64,000 bases of DNA from Bacteroidales bacterium (GCA_024400635.1 JAKSMI010000004.1:86340-150339); one strand, 5' to 3'. Counted from the first letter of the stretch, positions 34,448 to 43,241 are shown. Notes: a model not told the origin generated them from the letters alone. A program made the numbers and translations.

Positions 34448-35086
34448 ATGGGTATCTTTGTCGTTTTTGACAATATGCAAATGGCTGGCGAAGAAGAAAT
34501 TCAACGATTATTGCCATTGTTGAGTCAACAGCGTCGGGAAAGAACTTTGGCATACAAATATCTTTTGGGACAGTATTGTTGTGCCAAATCGTATGAACTG
34601 TTGGTTCAGTGTATTCAGAAATTCAGCATTGATGAAAAGGATAGGGGAGTGGACTTTGATTTAAGCGACTGGACGGGTGAATTTGTATTCAATGAGCACG
34701 GTAAGCCGTTTTTACAAAGCAGGAAAAGCGGGGTGTCTATCCCCAACGTGGAATTTAATATCAGCCATTGTGCTAAAGGGATTGCCGTAGCTATTGATAA
34801 TCAGAGTATTGGCATTGATATTGAACGTTTTCGTGAACCATCGGAAGGCTTGCTTAAACGCACAATGAATGTGACGGAAATTAATCAAATCAAATCATCA
34901 CCGCATCCTGATGTGGAATTCACGCGCTTGTGGACGCGGAAAGAGGCTTTGCTAAAGTTGGAGGGCACAGGCATTGTTGATAACTTACCACAGGTCTTAG
35001 CTCCTCAAAATGAGAAGATTACAATACATTCCCACGTGGATTTTGAAAAACGGTATGTTTGGTCTTTGGCAACAATGAAAGAGTAG
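34448..35086 (+). CDS. 4'-phosphopantetheinyl transferase superfamily protein
   Basis: 212 residues from ATG 34448; longer in-frame extension would lie inside the preceding gene. The two family signatures are present: IGIDIERF near 120 (the metal-binding D-x-E) and WTRKEALLK near 162. NISHCAKGIAVA near 103 is also typical. These enzymes transfer the phosphopantetheine arm of CoA to acyl- or peptidyl-carrier proteins. Length is that of Sfp-type rather than the 120-residue AcpS type, though simplified. The carrier protein target is not apparent. The start lies 10 bp after the HU/SPOR stop. Confidence 0.85.
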   Translation: MGIFVVFDNMQMAGEEEIQRLLPLLSQQRRERTLAYKYLLGQYCCAKSYELLVQCIQKFSIDEKDRGVDFDLSDWTGEFVFNEHGKPFLQSRKSGVSIPNVEFNISHCAKGIAVAIDNQSIGIDIERFREPSEGLLKRTMNVTEINQIKSSPHPDVEFTRLWTRKEALLKLEGTGIVDNLPQVLAPQNEKITIHSHVDFEKRYVWSLATMKE

Positions 35087-35116
35087 AAAAAACGACTTGC
35101 ATATAAAAAAATAACG

Positions 35117-35124
35117 TATATTTG
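35117..35124 (+). promoter_or_regulatory. Putative promoter of the endonuclease/phosphatase-fold gene
   Basis: TATATTTG. A TTG at 35129 in frame with the gene would lie before or at the transcription start, which argues for translation from ATG 35141 or 35147. Confidence 0.5.
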
Positions 35125-35140
35125 CAAGTTGAACAGAATA

Positions 35141-36163
35141 ATGAGAATGAAAAAATTATTAATCTTTGCAGCATTAGTCCTATTGACCGTTGGGATGCTT
35201 TGGGGACAAAACAAAAAAAATGCCGTTGTAGGGTTTTATAACCTTGAAAATCTGTTTGATACAGAAAATGATCCAACAAAAAACGATGAACAGTTTTTGC
35301 CCGAGGGTGACTATCAGTGGACGCCGGAACGCTATCAGAAAAAACTGGAGAATATGTCGTCGGTAATTTGCCTTATTGGTAAGGAATACGGAGGATTTGT
35401 TGTCTTGGGTGTTTCTGAAGTCGAAAACAAACGCGTTTTGGATGATCTTGTAGCCACTGATAATCTCAAGCCTCTGAATTTGGGCGTTTGTCACCATGAT
35501 TCACCGGATAGGCGTGGGGTAGACGTAGCTTTCCTATACAGCAAAGATAGATTCCAAATTATCGGAACAAATTATTTTCCTGTGAAAACCGAAGATCCGA
35601 ACTTCATTACTCGTGACCATTTCCTGATGACAGGCATTGTTGACGGTACAGATACAGTCCATTTTATTGTCATGCACTGGCCATCGAAACTTGGAGGTGA
35701 AAAACGGAGCATGCCCAAACGTGCAGCTGCCGCACAGACGGCTCGACATATCGCAGATTCGATTTTGGCAACAAATATTAATGCCAATATCATCTTCATG
35801 GGCGACTTTAATGACAATCCCACAGCAAAGAGCCTAAAGGAATATCTGAAACCCAAAAACAAAGTTAAAGAGGTTGAAAAGGGTGACCTTTTCAATCCTA
35901 TGTGGTGGATGTTCCAGGAAGGCATCGGAACTTATGCTTACCACGACACTTGGGATGTTATCGACCAAATCGTTATTTCATCAAATCTGGTCAATCCTGT
36001 AAGTAATACATATAAATTTGTGTCAGCCAAGGTTTTCCGCAAGAATTTTATGTTAGGCCAGACGGGATCATATACCGGATATCCGTTCAGGACCTATGCG
36101 GCAGGTTCATACCAAGGCGGTTACAGTGACCATTTTCCTGTTTATATCATTCTTGAAAAATAA
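35141..36163 (+). CDS. Exported endonuclease/exonuclease/phosphatase family protein
   Basis: 340 residues. A signal peptide runs to TVGMLWGQ. The fold landmarks are YNLENLFD near 31-38 (metal-binding Asn/Glu), SEVENKRVL near 91, MHWPSKLGG near 180 (His/Trp), FMGDFNDNP near 221 (catalytic D-x-N) and YSDHFPVY near the C-terminus (S-D-H). All catalytic positions of the DNase I-like superfamily are retained, so it is probably active on nucleic acid or a phosphoester. Export implies periplasmic or surface nucleolysis or phosphate scavenging. The GT2 gene follows after 17 bp. Confidence 0.85.
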   Translation: MRMKKLLIFAALVLLTVGMLWGQNKKNAVVGFYNLENLFDTENDPTKNDEQFLPEGDYQWTPERYQKKLENMSSVICLIGKEYGGFVVLGVSEVENKRVLDDLVATDNLKPLNLGVCHHDSPDRRGVDVAFLYSKDRFQIIGTNYFPVKTEDPNFITRDHFLMTGIVDGTDTVHFIVMHWPSKLGGEKRSMPKRAAAAQTARHIADSILATNINANIIFMGDFNDNPTAKSLKEYLKPKNKVKEVEKGDLFNPMWWMFQEGIGTYAYHDTWDVIDQIVISSNLVNPVSNTYKFVSAKVFRKNFMLGQTGSYTGYPFRTYAAGSYQGGYSDHFPVYIILEK

Positions 36164-36180
36164 CTGAAAATCAATATCTT

Positions 36181-36942
36181 ATGGATAAGAAACTCGTCAT
36201 TATTCCAACGTACAACGAAAAGGAAAATATTGAAAACATCATTCGTACGGTTTTCTCGTTGGGAGATTACCATATATTGGTTATAGAAGACAATTCACCA
36301 GACGGAACCGCCCAAATCGTGAAGAATTTGATAGGGGAGTACCCTGAAAAACTTTTTATTGAGGAAAGAAAAGGCAAATTGGGCCTCGGAACTGCCTATA
36401 TTCATGGTTTCAAGTGGGCTTTGGCCCATAATTATGACTTCGTATTTGAGATGGATGCCGATTTTTCGCATAATCCCAACGATTTAGCTCGTCTTTACCA
36501 AGCTTGTGTTGATCAGAATGCTGATTTGGCCATTGGTTCGCGCTATTGCAATGGTGTCAATGTCATCAATTGGCCGATGTCTCGTTTGTTGATGTCTTAT
36601 TATGGTTCAGCATACGTTCGTATTATGCTTGGAATTCCAGTGCACGATACAACCGCTGGTTTTAAATGTTATCGCAGCACAACGCTTAAGGCCATTGATT
36701 TCGACAAAATCCATCATGTTGGTTATGGATTTCAAATTGAAATGAAATACAATGTCTATAAACTTGGATTTAAGATTGTTGAAGTTCCGATTGTTTTCGA
36801 GGATAGAAAATTGGGAACTTCTAAAATGTCTGGCGGGATTTTCAAGGAAGCGATTTTTGGCGTCATTGGTTTGCGTTTACGAAGCATTTTCAGAAAATGG
36901 GAACGTAAGTCCGAAAACTGTCAAACAAGCAGCCGGGAATAG
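36181..36942 (+). CDS. Polyprenol-phosphate mannosyltransferase-like GT2
   Basis: 253 residues. It opens with IIPTYNEKENI and has VIEDNSPDGTA near 37, GLGTAYIHGFKWAL near 67, the DXD-type FEMDADFSHNP near 91 and TTAGFKCYR near 159. This is the catalytic domain of dolichol/polyprenol monophosphomannose synthases, which make lipid-linked mannose or glucose for glycan assembly. It lacks the C-terminal GtrA-like membrane domain of longer relatives. A short hairpin (AATAGG/CCTATT, 36938-36960) overlaps the stop codon and may end the transcript, but it is weak. Sugar specificity is inferred from family resemblance. Confidence 0.85.
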   Translation: MDKKLVIIPTYNEKENIENIIRTVFSLGDYHILVIEDNSPDGTAQIVKNLIGEYPEKLFIEERKGKLGLGTAYIHGFKWALAHNYDFVFEMDADFSHNPNDLARLYQACVDQNADLAIGSRYCNGVNVINWPMSRLLMSYYGSAYVRIMLGIPVHDTTAGFKCYRSTTLKAIDFDKIHHVGYGFQIEMKYNVYKLGFKIVEVPIVFEDRKLGTSKMSGGIFKEAIFGVIGLRLRSIFRKWERKSENCQTSSRE

Positions 36943-37075
36943 GTTGAAATAAGTCCTATTTAACATAATAAAAATTATAAGGATTTTATTCAAGAAAGAA
37001 AGCGTACAGGTTGAGTCGAAAACAAGCATCTTTATAATTATTTAAATATAGGAGAAAACATAGCGAATTTAGAAA

Positions 37076-37792
37076 ATGAAAAAACAAATTCCGAACTGTA
37101 TTACGTGCATGAACATCATCTGCGGGGCAATATCAATCGTGTTGTCTTTGCATTACGGAAATTTGAAACTGGCAGCGATGTTCATCATTTTTGCAGCGAT
37201 GTTTGATTTCTTTGATGGATTTACAGCCCGCTTGCTTAAAGTTCAGTCACCATTGGGTGTCGATTTGGATTCTTTGGCAGATGTTTTTTCATTTGGCGGT
37301 GCTCCAACAATGATTATCTTTGTCTGGTTGCAGCATTGTTTGGAAAATCTGCCGCCGGCAAACATCAACGGTTTTGTTAAAGTTTTACCGTTCCTGGCCT
37401 TTTTGATTCCTGCTTTTTCTGCCTACCGTTTGGCAAAGTTCAATCACGATGACCGGCAACACAATGATTTTCTGGGGCTCCCTACCCCAGCCAATGCCCT
37501 ATTTTTGGGATTTTTGCCCCTTTCGGCCGACAAATTGACTTTCGTGAACAATTTTTGGATTGTATTAGGCTTTACTTTATTATTTAGTATATTGTTAATC
37601 AGCGAATTACCAATGTTTTCGCTCAAATTCAAGCATTTTAAATGGAAGGGAAATCAAGTTCGTTATATTTTTATAGGAATTGCGGTGATATTGTTCGCAT
37701 TTTTCCGTCTGGGTTCCTTCCCCATCATCATTTTATGTTATTTGCTGATTTCTGTCACTCTTTATGCATTAAATAAGATACAGATGCTATGA
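37076..37792 (+). CDS. pssA: CDP-diacylglycerol-serine O-phosphatidyltransferase
   Basis: 238 residues, a polytopic membrane enzyme. The CDP-alcohol phosphotransferase motif D-G-x2-A-R-x8-G-x3-D-x3-D is read at about 48-72 (FDGFTARLLKVQSPLGVDLDSLAD). It opens PNCITCMNIICGAIS, typical of PssA. It makes phosphatidylserine, precursor of phosphatidylethanolamine. The neighbouring psd gene, often adjacent, is not here. Its last 4 bp (ATGA) overlap the start of the LOG-family gene. The 133 bp upstream contain no clear TAnnTTTG box; an AGGAGAAAA-like ribosome-binding stretch is at about 37052. Confidence 0.92.
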   Translation: MKKQIPNCITCMNIICGAISIVLSLHYGNLKLAAMFIIFAAMFDFFDGFTARLLKVQSPLGVDLDSLADVFSFGGAPTMIIFVWLQHCLENLPPANINGFVKVLPFLAFLIPAFSAYRLAKFNHDDRQHNDFLGLPTPANALFLGFLPLSADKLTFVNNFWIVLGFTLLFSILLISELPMFSLKFKHFKWKGNQVRYIFIGIAVILFAFFRLGSFPIIILCYLLISVTLYALNKIQML

Positions 37793-38376
37793 ACTATAAA
37801 TCCCTTGCCCTGTATTGTGGTTCATCCGAAGGAAACAATCCAAATTTCATTGAGCTGGCTAAAGAATTTGGTCGTCGTTGTGCCCAGCGTAATTTGACAT
37901 TGTATTATGGGGGCGCATGTATTGGTCTGATGGGGGCGGCCGAAAAGGAAATGCGTGCTCAAGGTGGACGTGTTGTTGGCATTGCTCCAAAATTTTTCGC
38001 CGAAGGAGCTGTCCTGGACCCCACTTTGGATAAAATGATTCTGGTGGATTCTATGAGTGAAAGAAAACAACTGATGGAAAAATACGCCGACGGATTCGTC
38101 ATTTTTCCAGGTTCGTATGGTACGTTGGACGAATTCTTTGAAATGATGACAGATGCGCAGTTGGGTTTGCACAACAAGCCCGTGGTCATTCTCAATGCCG
38201 ATGGGTACTACGATCCCCTACTCGACCAACTCAAGCGCTGTCGCGAATATGGTTTTCTTAGGTCATTCCATTACGATTTGTTTGTCGTGGCCAAAGATTT
38301 GGACGAGCTCTTTGATAAACTTGACAATTATGTCAATACCAACAGCCGAAGTTGGTTGGACAAAATAAAGAAATAA
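37789..38376 (+). CDS. LOG-family protein (TIGR00730, nucleoside 5'-monophosphate phosphoribohydrolase)
   Basis: 195 residues. The Rossmann-like fold has CGSSEGNNPNF near 10, GGACIGLMGA near 41 and the signature PGSYGTLDEFFE near 105, matching PGGxGTxxE with one substitution at the third position (Ser for Gly). Members cleave ribose-5-phosphate from AMP or cytokinin nucleotides; in bacteria they are often annotated as putative lysine decarboxylase by mistake. The catalytic Arg/Glu residues are retained. Translationally coupled to pssA by a 4-bp overlap and followed by a strong terminator. Confidence 0.87.
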   Translation: MNYKSLALYCGSSEGNNPNFIELAKEFGRRCAQRNLTLYYGGACIGLMGAAEKEMRAQGGRVVGIAPKFFAEGAVLDPTLDKMILVDSMSERKQLMEKYADGFVIFPGSYGTLDEFFEMMTDAQLGLHNKPVVILNADGYYDPLLDQLKRCREYGFLRSFHYDLFVVAKDLDELFDKLDNYVNTNSRSWLDKIKK

Positions 38377-38420
38377 AAACGAGGCCGACTGTAAAATCAC
38401 TTTTTAGTCGGCCCCGTTTT
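38376..38420 (+). terminator. Intrinsic terminator after the LOG-family gene
   Basis: AAAACGAGGCCGACT pairs with AGTCGGCCCCGTTTT (one mismatch) around a 15-nt loop, followed by T residues. It ends the plus-strand transcript before the convergent T9SS cargo gene. Confidence 0.8.
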
Positions 38421-38442
38421 TTTGTTTAAGAAATATAAATTC

Positions 38443-40269
38443 TTATTTCTTGATCAGCTTAGTGAAACCCAATACTTGATTATCACTCATAACCCTCATA
38501 ATATAAGAACCTTGTGATAGATTCTGCAATGAAATGACGGCATTGTCACCGATGCTGTATGCGGCAACTTTTCGACCGTTCATGTCATAGATTTCAGCCA
38601 TCGTGGCACCGGCAACATTCAGATTGACGATGTCGGCAGTCGGATTGGGATAAATGGCAATCTTGTCCATTGTAGCATCGATGATGCCAACGAGACCGCT
38701 TATGTCGGCTTTGATGCGGGGAACAATGTAATAGCGGAACCCATAAGTGTTGCTGTAAATCTTGCTTGCAGCGAAGTTTACACCAACGATGGTCTGATTG
38801 CCAGAAGGGATGGTGTTGCCAATATAGTTGGCATATTGGAAGTAGGTGCAAAGAGCTGTGTCTGTTACACCACCTTGACTCAAAACATAACGTTTGCCAT
38901 AGTTGAATGAGCCTGTAGCATCAATGGACGTATTTTCCAATTTGATCAGTTCAGCTTGATGTTCCATCATGAAGTTCTGATCACTGATTTGGTCAAGTGT
39001 GATGGTCATAGGTTCAACGTCAACATCTGAATCATGCCATTGCAGATATGCGCTTTGAGGGATAGCTTCGAGGTAGCCCCAGTAGTTGGTCAATTTGCAA
39101 TAGATTCCGCTGATTTCGTCACCAGGAGCGACTTGACCGAGAGTTGGGTTGTCGCCATTGGCGCTGATATTGTCATATAGCATGATGGCTCCCGTTTCAT
39201 CCTGGATGAACGTTTGATGGTACCAGCGGTCGTAAGCGGTAACCACAACATGTCCTGTAAGTTTGTAAACGACAGTATCGGCTATCGAGCCGGTGTGGGA
39301 AGCACAACTGAGTTTTGAACGCAATTCGGCAATGGTGGCGACATGGAATTCGGGTGCTACGCCATACTTGAAATTCAAGGTGTATGGATTCATCACATTG
39401 CCGGCAAGGTCGGAAATGTTGTTCATTTCCAAAGTATAGGAATTGCCTTCGGTCAAAGCCGGGTTGAAAATCAGCAAAACGACATTTCCAGTAACGGTGG
39501 CAGAAGAAATGGCGGCATTGCCAACATTGTCTGTCAATACAAAGTTGGCAGTACTGATATTCGTGTTCAAATCCTCACTAAAAGTCAGGGTCATAATGCT
39601 ATCGTTATAATTGACCCTGCTTTGATATACAGGAGGAAAGTTGTCTTCGGCAGCCATACCGTCAATCTTGACATTGTCGATACGGTTGTTGCCACTACCG
39701 CTCGTGCAGCCATCAAAGGTCACTTTCAAATAGACATTTTCCTGATTGTTAATAGTGGCAACCGTTGACAGGTCAAGACCCCTTGCTTCATAAGTATCGC
39801 CAGAAGTAGTTTCTGAAAGAAATTCCGTAAAATTCTCACCATCAGTGCTATATGACCACACCAAGGAATTAAAGCCTGTGTTGGTCCTTTTATAAGCATA
39901 CGTCATTTGGACGGCAGATATTCCGGTAGTTGAAAAATGGAAAACGATGCTTTTGCCATTGGCATGTTCGCTTACCACGGCAAAGTCTCGTGATTTTGCT
40001 GCGTTATTCCACAAATTGATAGTAGAGCCTGAAAAATTGTTAAGGGCAGAGTCGGACAAAAGTGATGAACCGTGGGTGCCGTCAGCATACAGCCCGGCGG
40101 TACCAGCCTGCATGCCATCATCTGCCATGTATAATTTAGGCATATTGGGCATTACGTCGCTATTTCCATTCAAACCGGAAAAGCTAAAATAGGCCAATGT
40201 CACTTGGGTTTGAGCTGTTACGCCCAAAGTAAAGATACAAGCAAGTAATAATAAATAAAACTTTCTCAT
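38443..40269 (-). CDS. Secreted Ig-like/OB-like multidomain protein with T9SS type A sorting domain
   Basis: 608 residues. Signal peptide ends near 19 (GVTAQ). An N-terminal beta-sandwich (about 22-210) has WSYSTDGENFTEF. A bacterial Ig-like domain around 212-300 contains LTFSEDLNTN and ALTEGNSYTLEM. A DUF5689/OB-like region follows (about 310-525; VYKLTGHVVVTAYD, FIQDETGAIMLYD). The last 75 residues are a sorting domain (IAIYPNPTADIVNL, LSQGSYIMRV). It is predicted to be secreted by T9SS and attached at the surface. No catalytic site is visible, so adhesion or a nuclease-associated scaffold is possible. Located 42 bp behind a small lipoprotein gene on the same strand. Confidence 0.82.
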   Translation of the reverse strand: MRKFYLLLLACIFTLGVTAQTQVTLAYFSFSGLNGNSDVMPNMPKLYMADDGMQAGTAGLYADGTHGSSLLSDSALNNFSGSTINLWNNAAKSRDFAVVSEHANGKSIVFHFSTTGISAVQMTYAYKRTNTGFNSLVWSYSTDGENFTEFLSETTSGDTYEARGLDLSTVATINNQENVYLKVTFDGCTSGSGNNRIDNVKIDGMAAEDNFPPVYQSRVNYNDSIMTLTFSEDLNTNISTANFVLTDNVGNAAISSATVTGNVVLLIFNPALTEGNSYTLEMNNISDLAGNVMNPYTLNFKYGVAPEFHVATIAELRSKLSCASHTGSIADTVVYKLTGHVVVTAYDRWYHQTFIQDETGAIMLYDNISANGDNPTLGQVAPGDEISGIYCKLTNYWGYLEAIPQSAYLQWHDSDVDVEPMTITLDQISDQNFMMEHQAELIKLENTSIDATGSFNYGKRYVLSQGGVTDTALCTYFQYANYIGNTIPSGNQTIVGVNFAASKIYSNTYGFRYYIVPRIKADISGLVGIIDATMDKIAIYPNPTADIVNLNVAGATMAEIYDMNGRKVAAYSIGDNAVISLQNLSQGSYIMRVMSDNQVLGFTKLIKK

Positions 40270-40311
40270 TGTTAATTGTTTAACTTGTTAGTAATCAGTA
40301 GATGATATTGA

Positions 40312-40773
40312 TTATTTCTCTTTTTTAGTTCCTTCGAATTGCAATACGCGCACTTCAATTGCTCCAATGCCAAGTTCGACATCGTAAGAAACCGTAAATG
40401 TAAGCTTGTTTTCCACAGTGAAATCCGCAGTCATCTTAACGGCGTTGATTTTTTCAGTCGTTGATTGGCCAACGCCGATCATTCCCAATAAAGTGGATAA
40501 AAGAGCGCCACCTTCTTGAGACGTTTTATAAATACCTTCGGATTCTTTTGATAATGGAATAACATCGTAAACAGAAACAGAAGCGTCGCTCAACTGCAGA
40601 ACGGGAAGTTTCTTGTTGGTTCTGGTTGAGTCTGGATCGGAAGACTGTCCGCCTGCTTTGAAGAAAGAGTAAGTTCCCACATAGGTTCCATTGTAGGGTT
40701 TTGAATTTTTATCACAAGAAGTGAATGCAAATGCCAATACAACAGCGGCGATGATTACAAAATACTTTTTCAT
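40312..40773 (-). CDS. Small lipoprotein of unknown function
   Basis: 153 residues. The signal peptide ends A-F-T-S-C with the lipidated Cys at 20. The mature part begins DKNSKPYNGTYVGTYSF and is predicted beta-rich, resembling short lipocalin/calycin-like Bacteroidales lipoproteins that open with a tyrosine-glycine-threonine strand. No motif allows a function. Only 42 bp and no promoter box separate it from the downstream T9SS cargo gene, so the two are probably one operon. A promoter box lies 61 bp upstream. Confidence 0.72.
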   Translation of the reverse strand: MKKYFVIIAAVVLAFAFTSCDKNSKPYNGTYVGTYSFFKAGGQSSDPDSTRTNKKLPVLQLSDASVSVYDVIPLSKESEGIYKTSQEGGALLSTLLGMIGVGQSTTEKINAVKMTADFTVENKLTFTVSYDVELGIGAIEVRVLQFEGTKKEK

Positions 40774-41147
40774 TTTTTTGAATTTTTGGTTATTATTAAT
40801 GTTGTTTATTTTTTTATATTATTTTCATGTCTGCAAAAATACATTTTTTTATCATTCAACAGCAAATTGTTAATAATTATTATTATAAATAATTGATTAT
40901 TAATAATATAGGTGATTTTTTCAACAATAATAAAAATTATTTCACTGAACCAGAATTGATTACGATGGATTTTATCGATTTTCGCATTTTTAGTCTATAC
41001 AATTATTTTTAAAAATCAATAGTGAAAATGAATTTTTATAAACTTTTTTTTGTTCATTTTTGTAATCGCAAAAAACGAAGATGTTATTATTGTTAATTCG
41101 TTGAAAACAAGTCATATAAACGGTTAAATTTTTTTTATATAGAGAAC
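40774..41147. other. AT-rich gene-free region upstream of dnaA
   Basis: 374 bp without an open frame. The left end carries the minus-strand lipoprotein promoter. The middle (about 40868-40913) is almost pure A/T, the kind of easily melted stretch found at replication origins or strong promoters. No classical TTATCCACA DnaA boxes were seen, so an origin call is not supported from sequence alone. No clear TAnnTTTG box for dnaA was found. Confidence 0.5.
40834..40841 (-). promoter_or_regulatory. Putative promoter of the lipoprotein/T9SS cargo operon
   Basis: Minus-strand TATTTTTG 61 bp before the ATG at 40773. Confidence 0.5.
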
Positions 41148-42593
41148 ATGGATACGCTCACAAGGGATTTCAATCTGGTTTGGAAAAATTGTTTGGAAGT
41201 AATTAAAGACAATGTTGATGAAGTTGCATTCCAGACATGGTTTTTGCCGATTGTTCCAGTGGCGCTGGAAAACTCGACGCTGGTTATCCAATTGCCCAGT
41301 CATTTGTTTTACGAATGGCTGGAAGAGCATTATGTCAATCTTTTGAAAAAGGTTATTAAAAGAGAGTTGGGCGCCACTGGCAAACTTCAATATAAAGTCC
41401 TGATGGAGAAACAATCTAAACCCGATGATTCCAAGTCTATTACTTTGCCGTCAAGCAACCGTCCGGCTGTTAACAATCCAGCGGTGAGGCCGCCGATTGA
41501 CGTGTACAACAAACCCAATAGAACCATCCCCAATCCGTTTGTCGCCCCGGGCCTTCAAAAACAAAAAATCAATTCAAATCTTATCGAGTCTTTGAATTTC
41601 GACAATTATGTTGAAGGCGACTGTAATCGCTTGGCTCGTTCGGCTGGCTGGGCTATTGCCAAGGAACCCAAAACTGCTTTCAATCCTTTGTTCATCTATT
41701 CTGAAGTCGGTTTGGGAAAGACCCATTTGGCTCACGCCATTGGCTTACAGACCAAGATTTTTCATCCCGAAAAGACTGTCCTGTACGTCAACTCGGACTT
41801 GTTTTTCCAACAATACATTGAAGCCGTGAAAAATGGCAATGTCAACGACTTCATCTATTTTTACCAATCCGTTGACATGCTCATAGTTGACGATATTCAA
41901 TTCATTTCCGGTAGCAAGGGCAAAACCCAGGAAGCATTCTTCCATATCTTCAACCATTTGCATCAAAAAGGGAAACAGATTATAATCACTGCCGACAAGT
42001 CGCCCGTTGAAATCGCGGGGTTCGAACCGCGCTTGCTCTCCCGTTTCAAATGGGGGCTCACTGCCGATTTGCAAGTGCCCGATTTGGAAACCCGAATTGC
42101 CATTTTACGCAAAAAGCTAGACAATAACGGCATCGTATTTCCACCTGAAGTAATTGATTATTTGGCACTTCGTATAGTGTCGAATACCAGAGAGTTGGAA
42201 GGCGCTATGATTGCTATTTTGGCACAGGCTTCCCTCAATCGAAAGCCGATTACCGTAGAACTTGCCCGCGAAATGATAGACAAATACGTCAAGAGCACCG
42301 CCAAGGAAATTTCCATCGAATACATTCAGAAAGTCGTTTGTGATTATTTCCATATTTCTACGGATATGATCAATTCTAAAACGCGTAAACGCGAGATTGT
42401 TCAGGCCCGACAGCTGAGTATGTATTTCGCTAAGAAATATACAAAACTTCCATTGGCTAACATCGGAATGTATTGTGGTAACAAAGACCATGCCACCGTT
42501 CTTCACGCTTGCCGCACCATTGGAAACTTGTATGAAACTGACAAGAAAATGCAGGCTGCCATTGATGAAATTGAAAAGAAAATGAAGCTCTAA
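41148..42593 (+). CDS. dnaA: Chromosomal replication initiator DnaA
   Basis: 481 residues. Domain I (about 1-80, VWKNCLEVIKDNVDEVAFQTWF), a low-complexity Pro/Asn linker (about 95-140), the AAA+ domain with Walker A GLGKTH around 188-193 and Walker B MLIVDDIQFI near 244, and domain IV with the DnaA-box-binding helix-turn-helix (KDHATVLHACRTI near 447). It binds origin boxes and loads DnaB, which is also in this window. It stands alone; dnaN, recF and gyrB do not follow. Downstream lies an inverted-repeat element and a terminator hairpin. Confidence 0.97.
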   Translation: MDTLTRDFNLVWKNCLEVIKDNVDEVAFQTWFLPIVPVALENSTLVIQLPSHLFYEWLEEHYVNLLKKVIKRELGATGKLQYKVLMEKQSKPDDSKSITLPSSNRPAVNNPAVRPPIDVYNKPNRTIPNPFVAPGLQKQKINSNLIESLNFDNYVEGDCNRLARSAGWAIAKEPKTAFNPLFIYSEVGLGKTHLAHAIGLQTKIFHPEKTVLYVNSDLFFQQYIEAVKNGNVNDFIYFYQSVDMLIVDDIQFISGSKGKTQEAFFHIFNHLHQKGKQIIITADKSPVEIAGFEPRLLSRFKWGLTADLQVPDLETRIAILRKKLDNNGIVFPPEVIDYLALRIVSNTRELEGAMIAILAQASLNRKPITVELAREMIDKYVKSTAKEISIEYIQKVVCDYFHISTDMINSKTRKREIVQARQLSMYFAKKYTKLPLANIGMYCGNKDHATVLHACRTIGNLYETDKKMQAAIDEIEKKMKL

Positions 42594-42637
42594 GTCCTCC
42601 CCTCGCCTACTGTGAGCCGTTCTTTTACAACAATAAA

Positions 42638-42753
42638 AGAGCACCTCAATATCCTGACTTTGACAGCCTTGATGCGAATTGTCTGTAATATTCTGATATT
42701 CAATGTTTAAGAAAAAGTTTCGGGTGGCTTAATCAAAGTCAGGAAGAGCACCT
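42638..42753. repeat. MITE-like inverted-repeat element flanked by 9-bp direct repeats, downstream of dnaA
   Basis: AGAGCACCT occurs at 42638-42646 and 42745-42753. Between them TCCTGACTTTGA (42652-42663) and TCAAAGTCAGGA (42733-42744) are perfect 12-bp inverted repeats, with an inner AGCC/GGCT pair extending the stem. The right arm abuts the right direct repeat; the left arm is 5 nt from the left one. The direct repeat similarity extends to AGAGCACCT(C)AATAT. The internal 69 nt have no open frame. The remaining bases up to 42815 hold the terminator hairpin only. Confidence 0.6.
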
Positions 42754-42769
42754 AATATGGATGCTCTTT
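42745..42769 (+). terminator. Probable dnaA terminator
   Basis: AGAGCA / TGCTCT stem with an 11-nt loop followed by TTTAAATT. It uses the right copy of the direct repeat noted above. Confidence 0.45.
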
Positions 42770-42815
42770 AAATTACGAATAAATAATTTCCTCAGAAGAG
42801 GGATTGCTAATGAAA

Positions 42816-43241
42816 TTAGAGTCCTTCAAAATTGCACAGACGTTTGCGGTAGAGTTCTTGAATTGGAATAGAACTCTGATTCTCACGGTCAAATCCACAT
42901 AGTACGCTGTGGCAGGTCGTTTTGACTTTCCCAGTATTCTTGTCAATCAATTGCTGTACCATTTTGAAACTTTTATTTCCAATTTCCAAGACTTTGGTAC
43001 CGCAAACTATTTCATCGTGAAATTCAATTCCCTGATGAAAATCCAAATCAATGTGAACCAATACCAAATCGAAGGTTAGCCAGTCGATTTTCTGCTGTAG
43101 GACGTGTTCGAAGTAGCAGCTTCGTCCATAATCAAAATAATGGCATTGATCGCCATTGTTGACGTGGTTGAATGGGTCCAAATCGCTCATTTTTACTTGA
43201 ATGGGCGCAAGAAAGTTGAAGTTGACAATTTCTACAGACAT
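42816..43241 (-). CDS. YbgC/FadM-type acyl-CoA thioesterase (hot-dog fold)
   Basis: 141 residues. Near the N-terminus SDLDPFNHVNNGDQCHYFDYGR carries the family active-site pattern, aspartate followed by H-V-N-N. The later VHIDLDFHQGIEFHDEIVCGTKV matches the 4-hydroxybenzoyl-CoA thioesterase-like core. The substrate is probably an acyl-CoA or acyl-ACP; no specific one can be assigned. Its start overlaps the end of the upstream membrane-protein gene by 10 bp, so they are co-transcribed. The gene ends 47 bp from the hairpin that follows dnaA. Confidence 0.83.
   Translation of the reverse strand: MSVEIVNFNFLAPIQVKMSDLDPFNHVNNGDQCHYFDYGRSCYFEHVLQQKIDWLTFDLVLVHIDLDFHQGIEFHDEIVCGTKVLEIGNKSFKMVQQLIDKNTGKVKTTCHSVLCGFDRENQSSIPIQELYRKRLCNFEGL

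Noticed and set aside
35129..35140. TTG start giving a 344-residue endonuclease/phosphatase protein
   Set aside because: The TAnnTTTG box at 35117-35124 puts transcription start at or after this TTG; the signal peptide begins properly at ATG 35141 or 35147.
42657..42670. 14-nt match ACTTTGACAGCCTT shared with the terminator at 29439-29452
   Set aside because: The match covers one hairpin arm only and does not extend; most likely chance.
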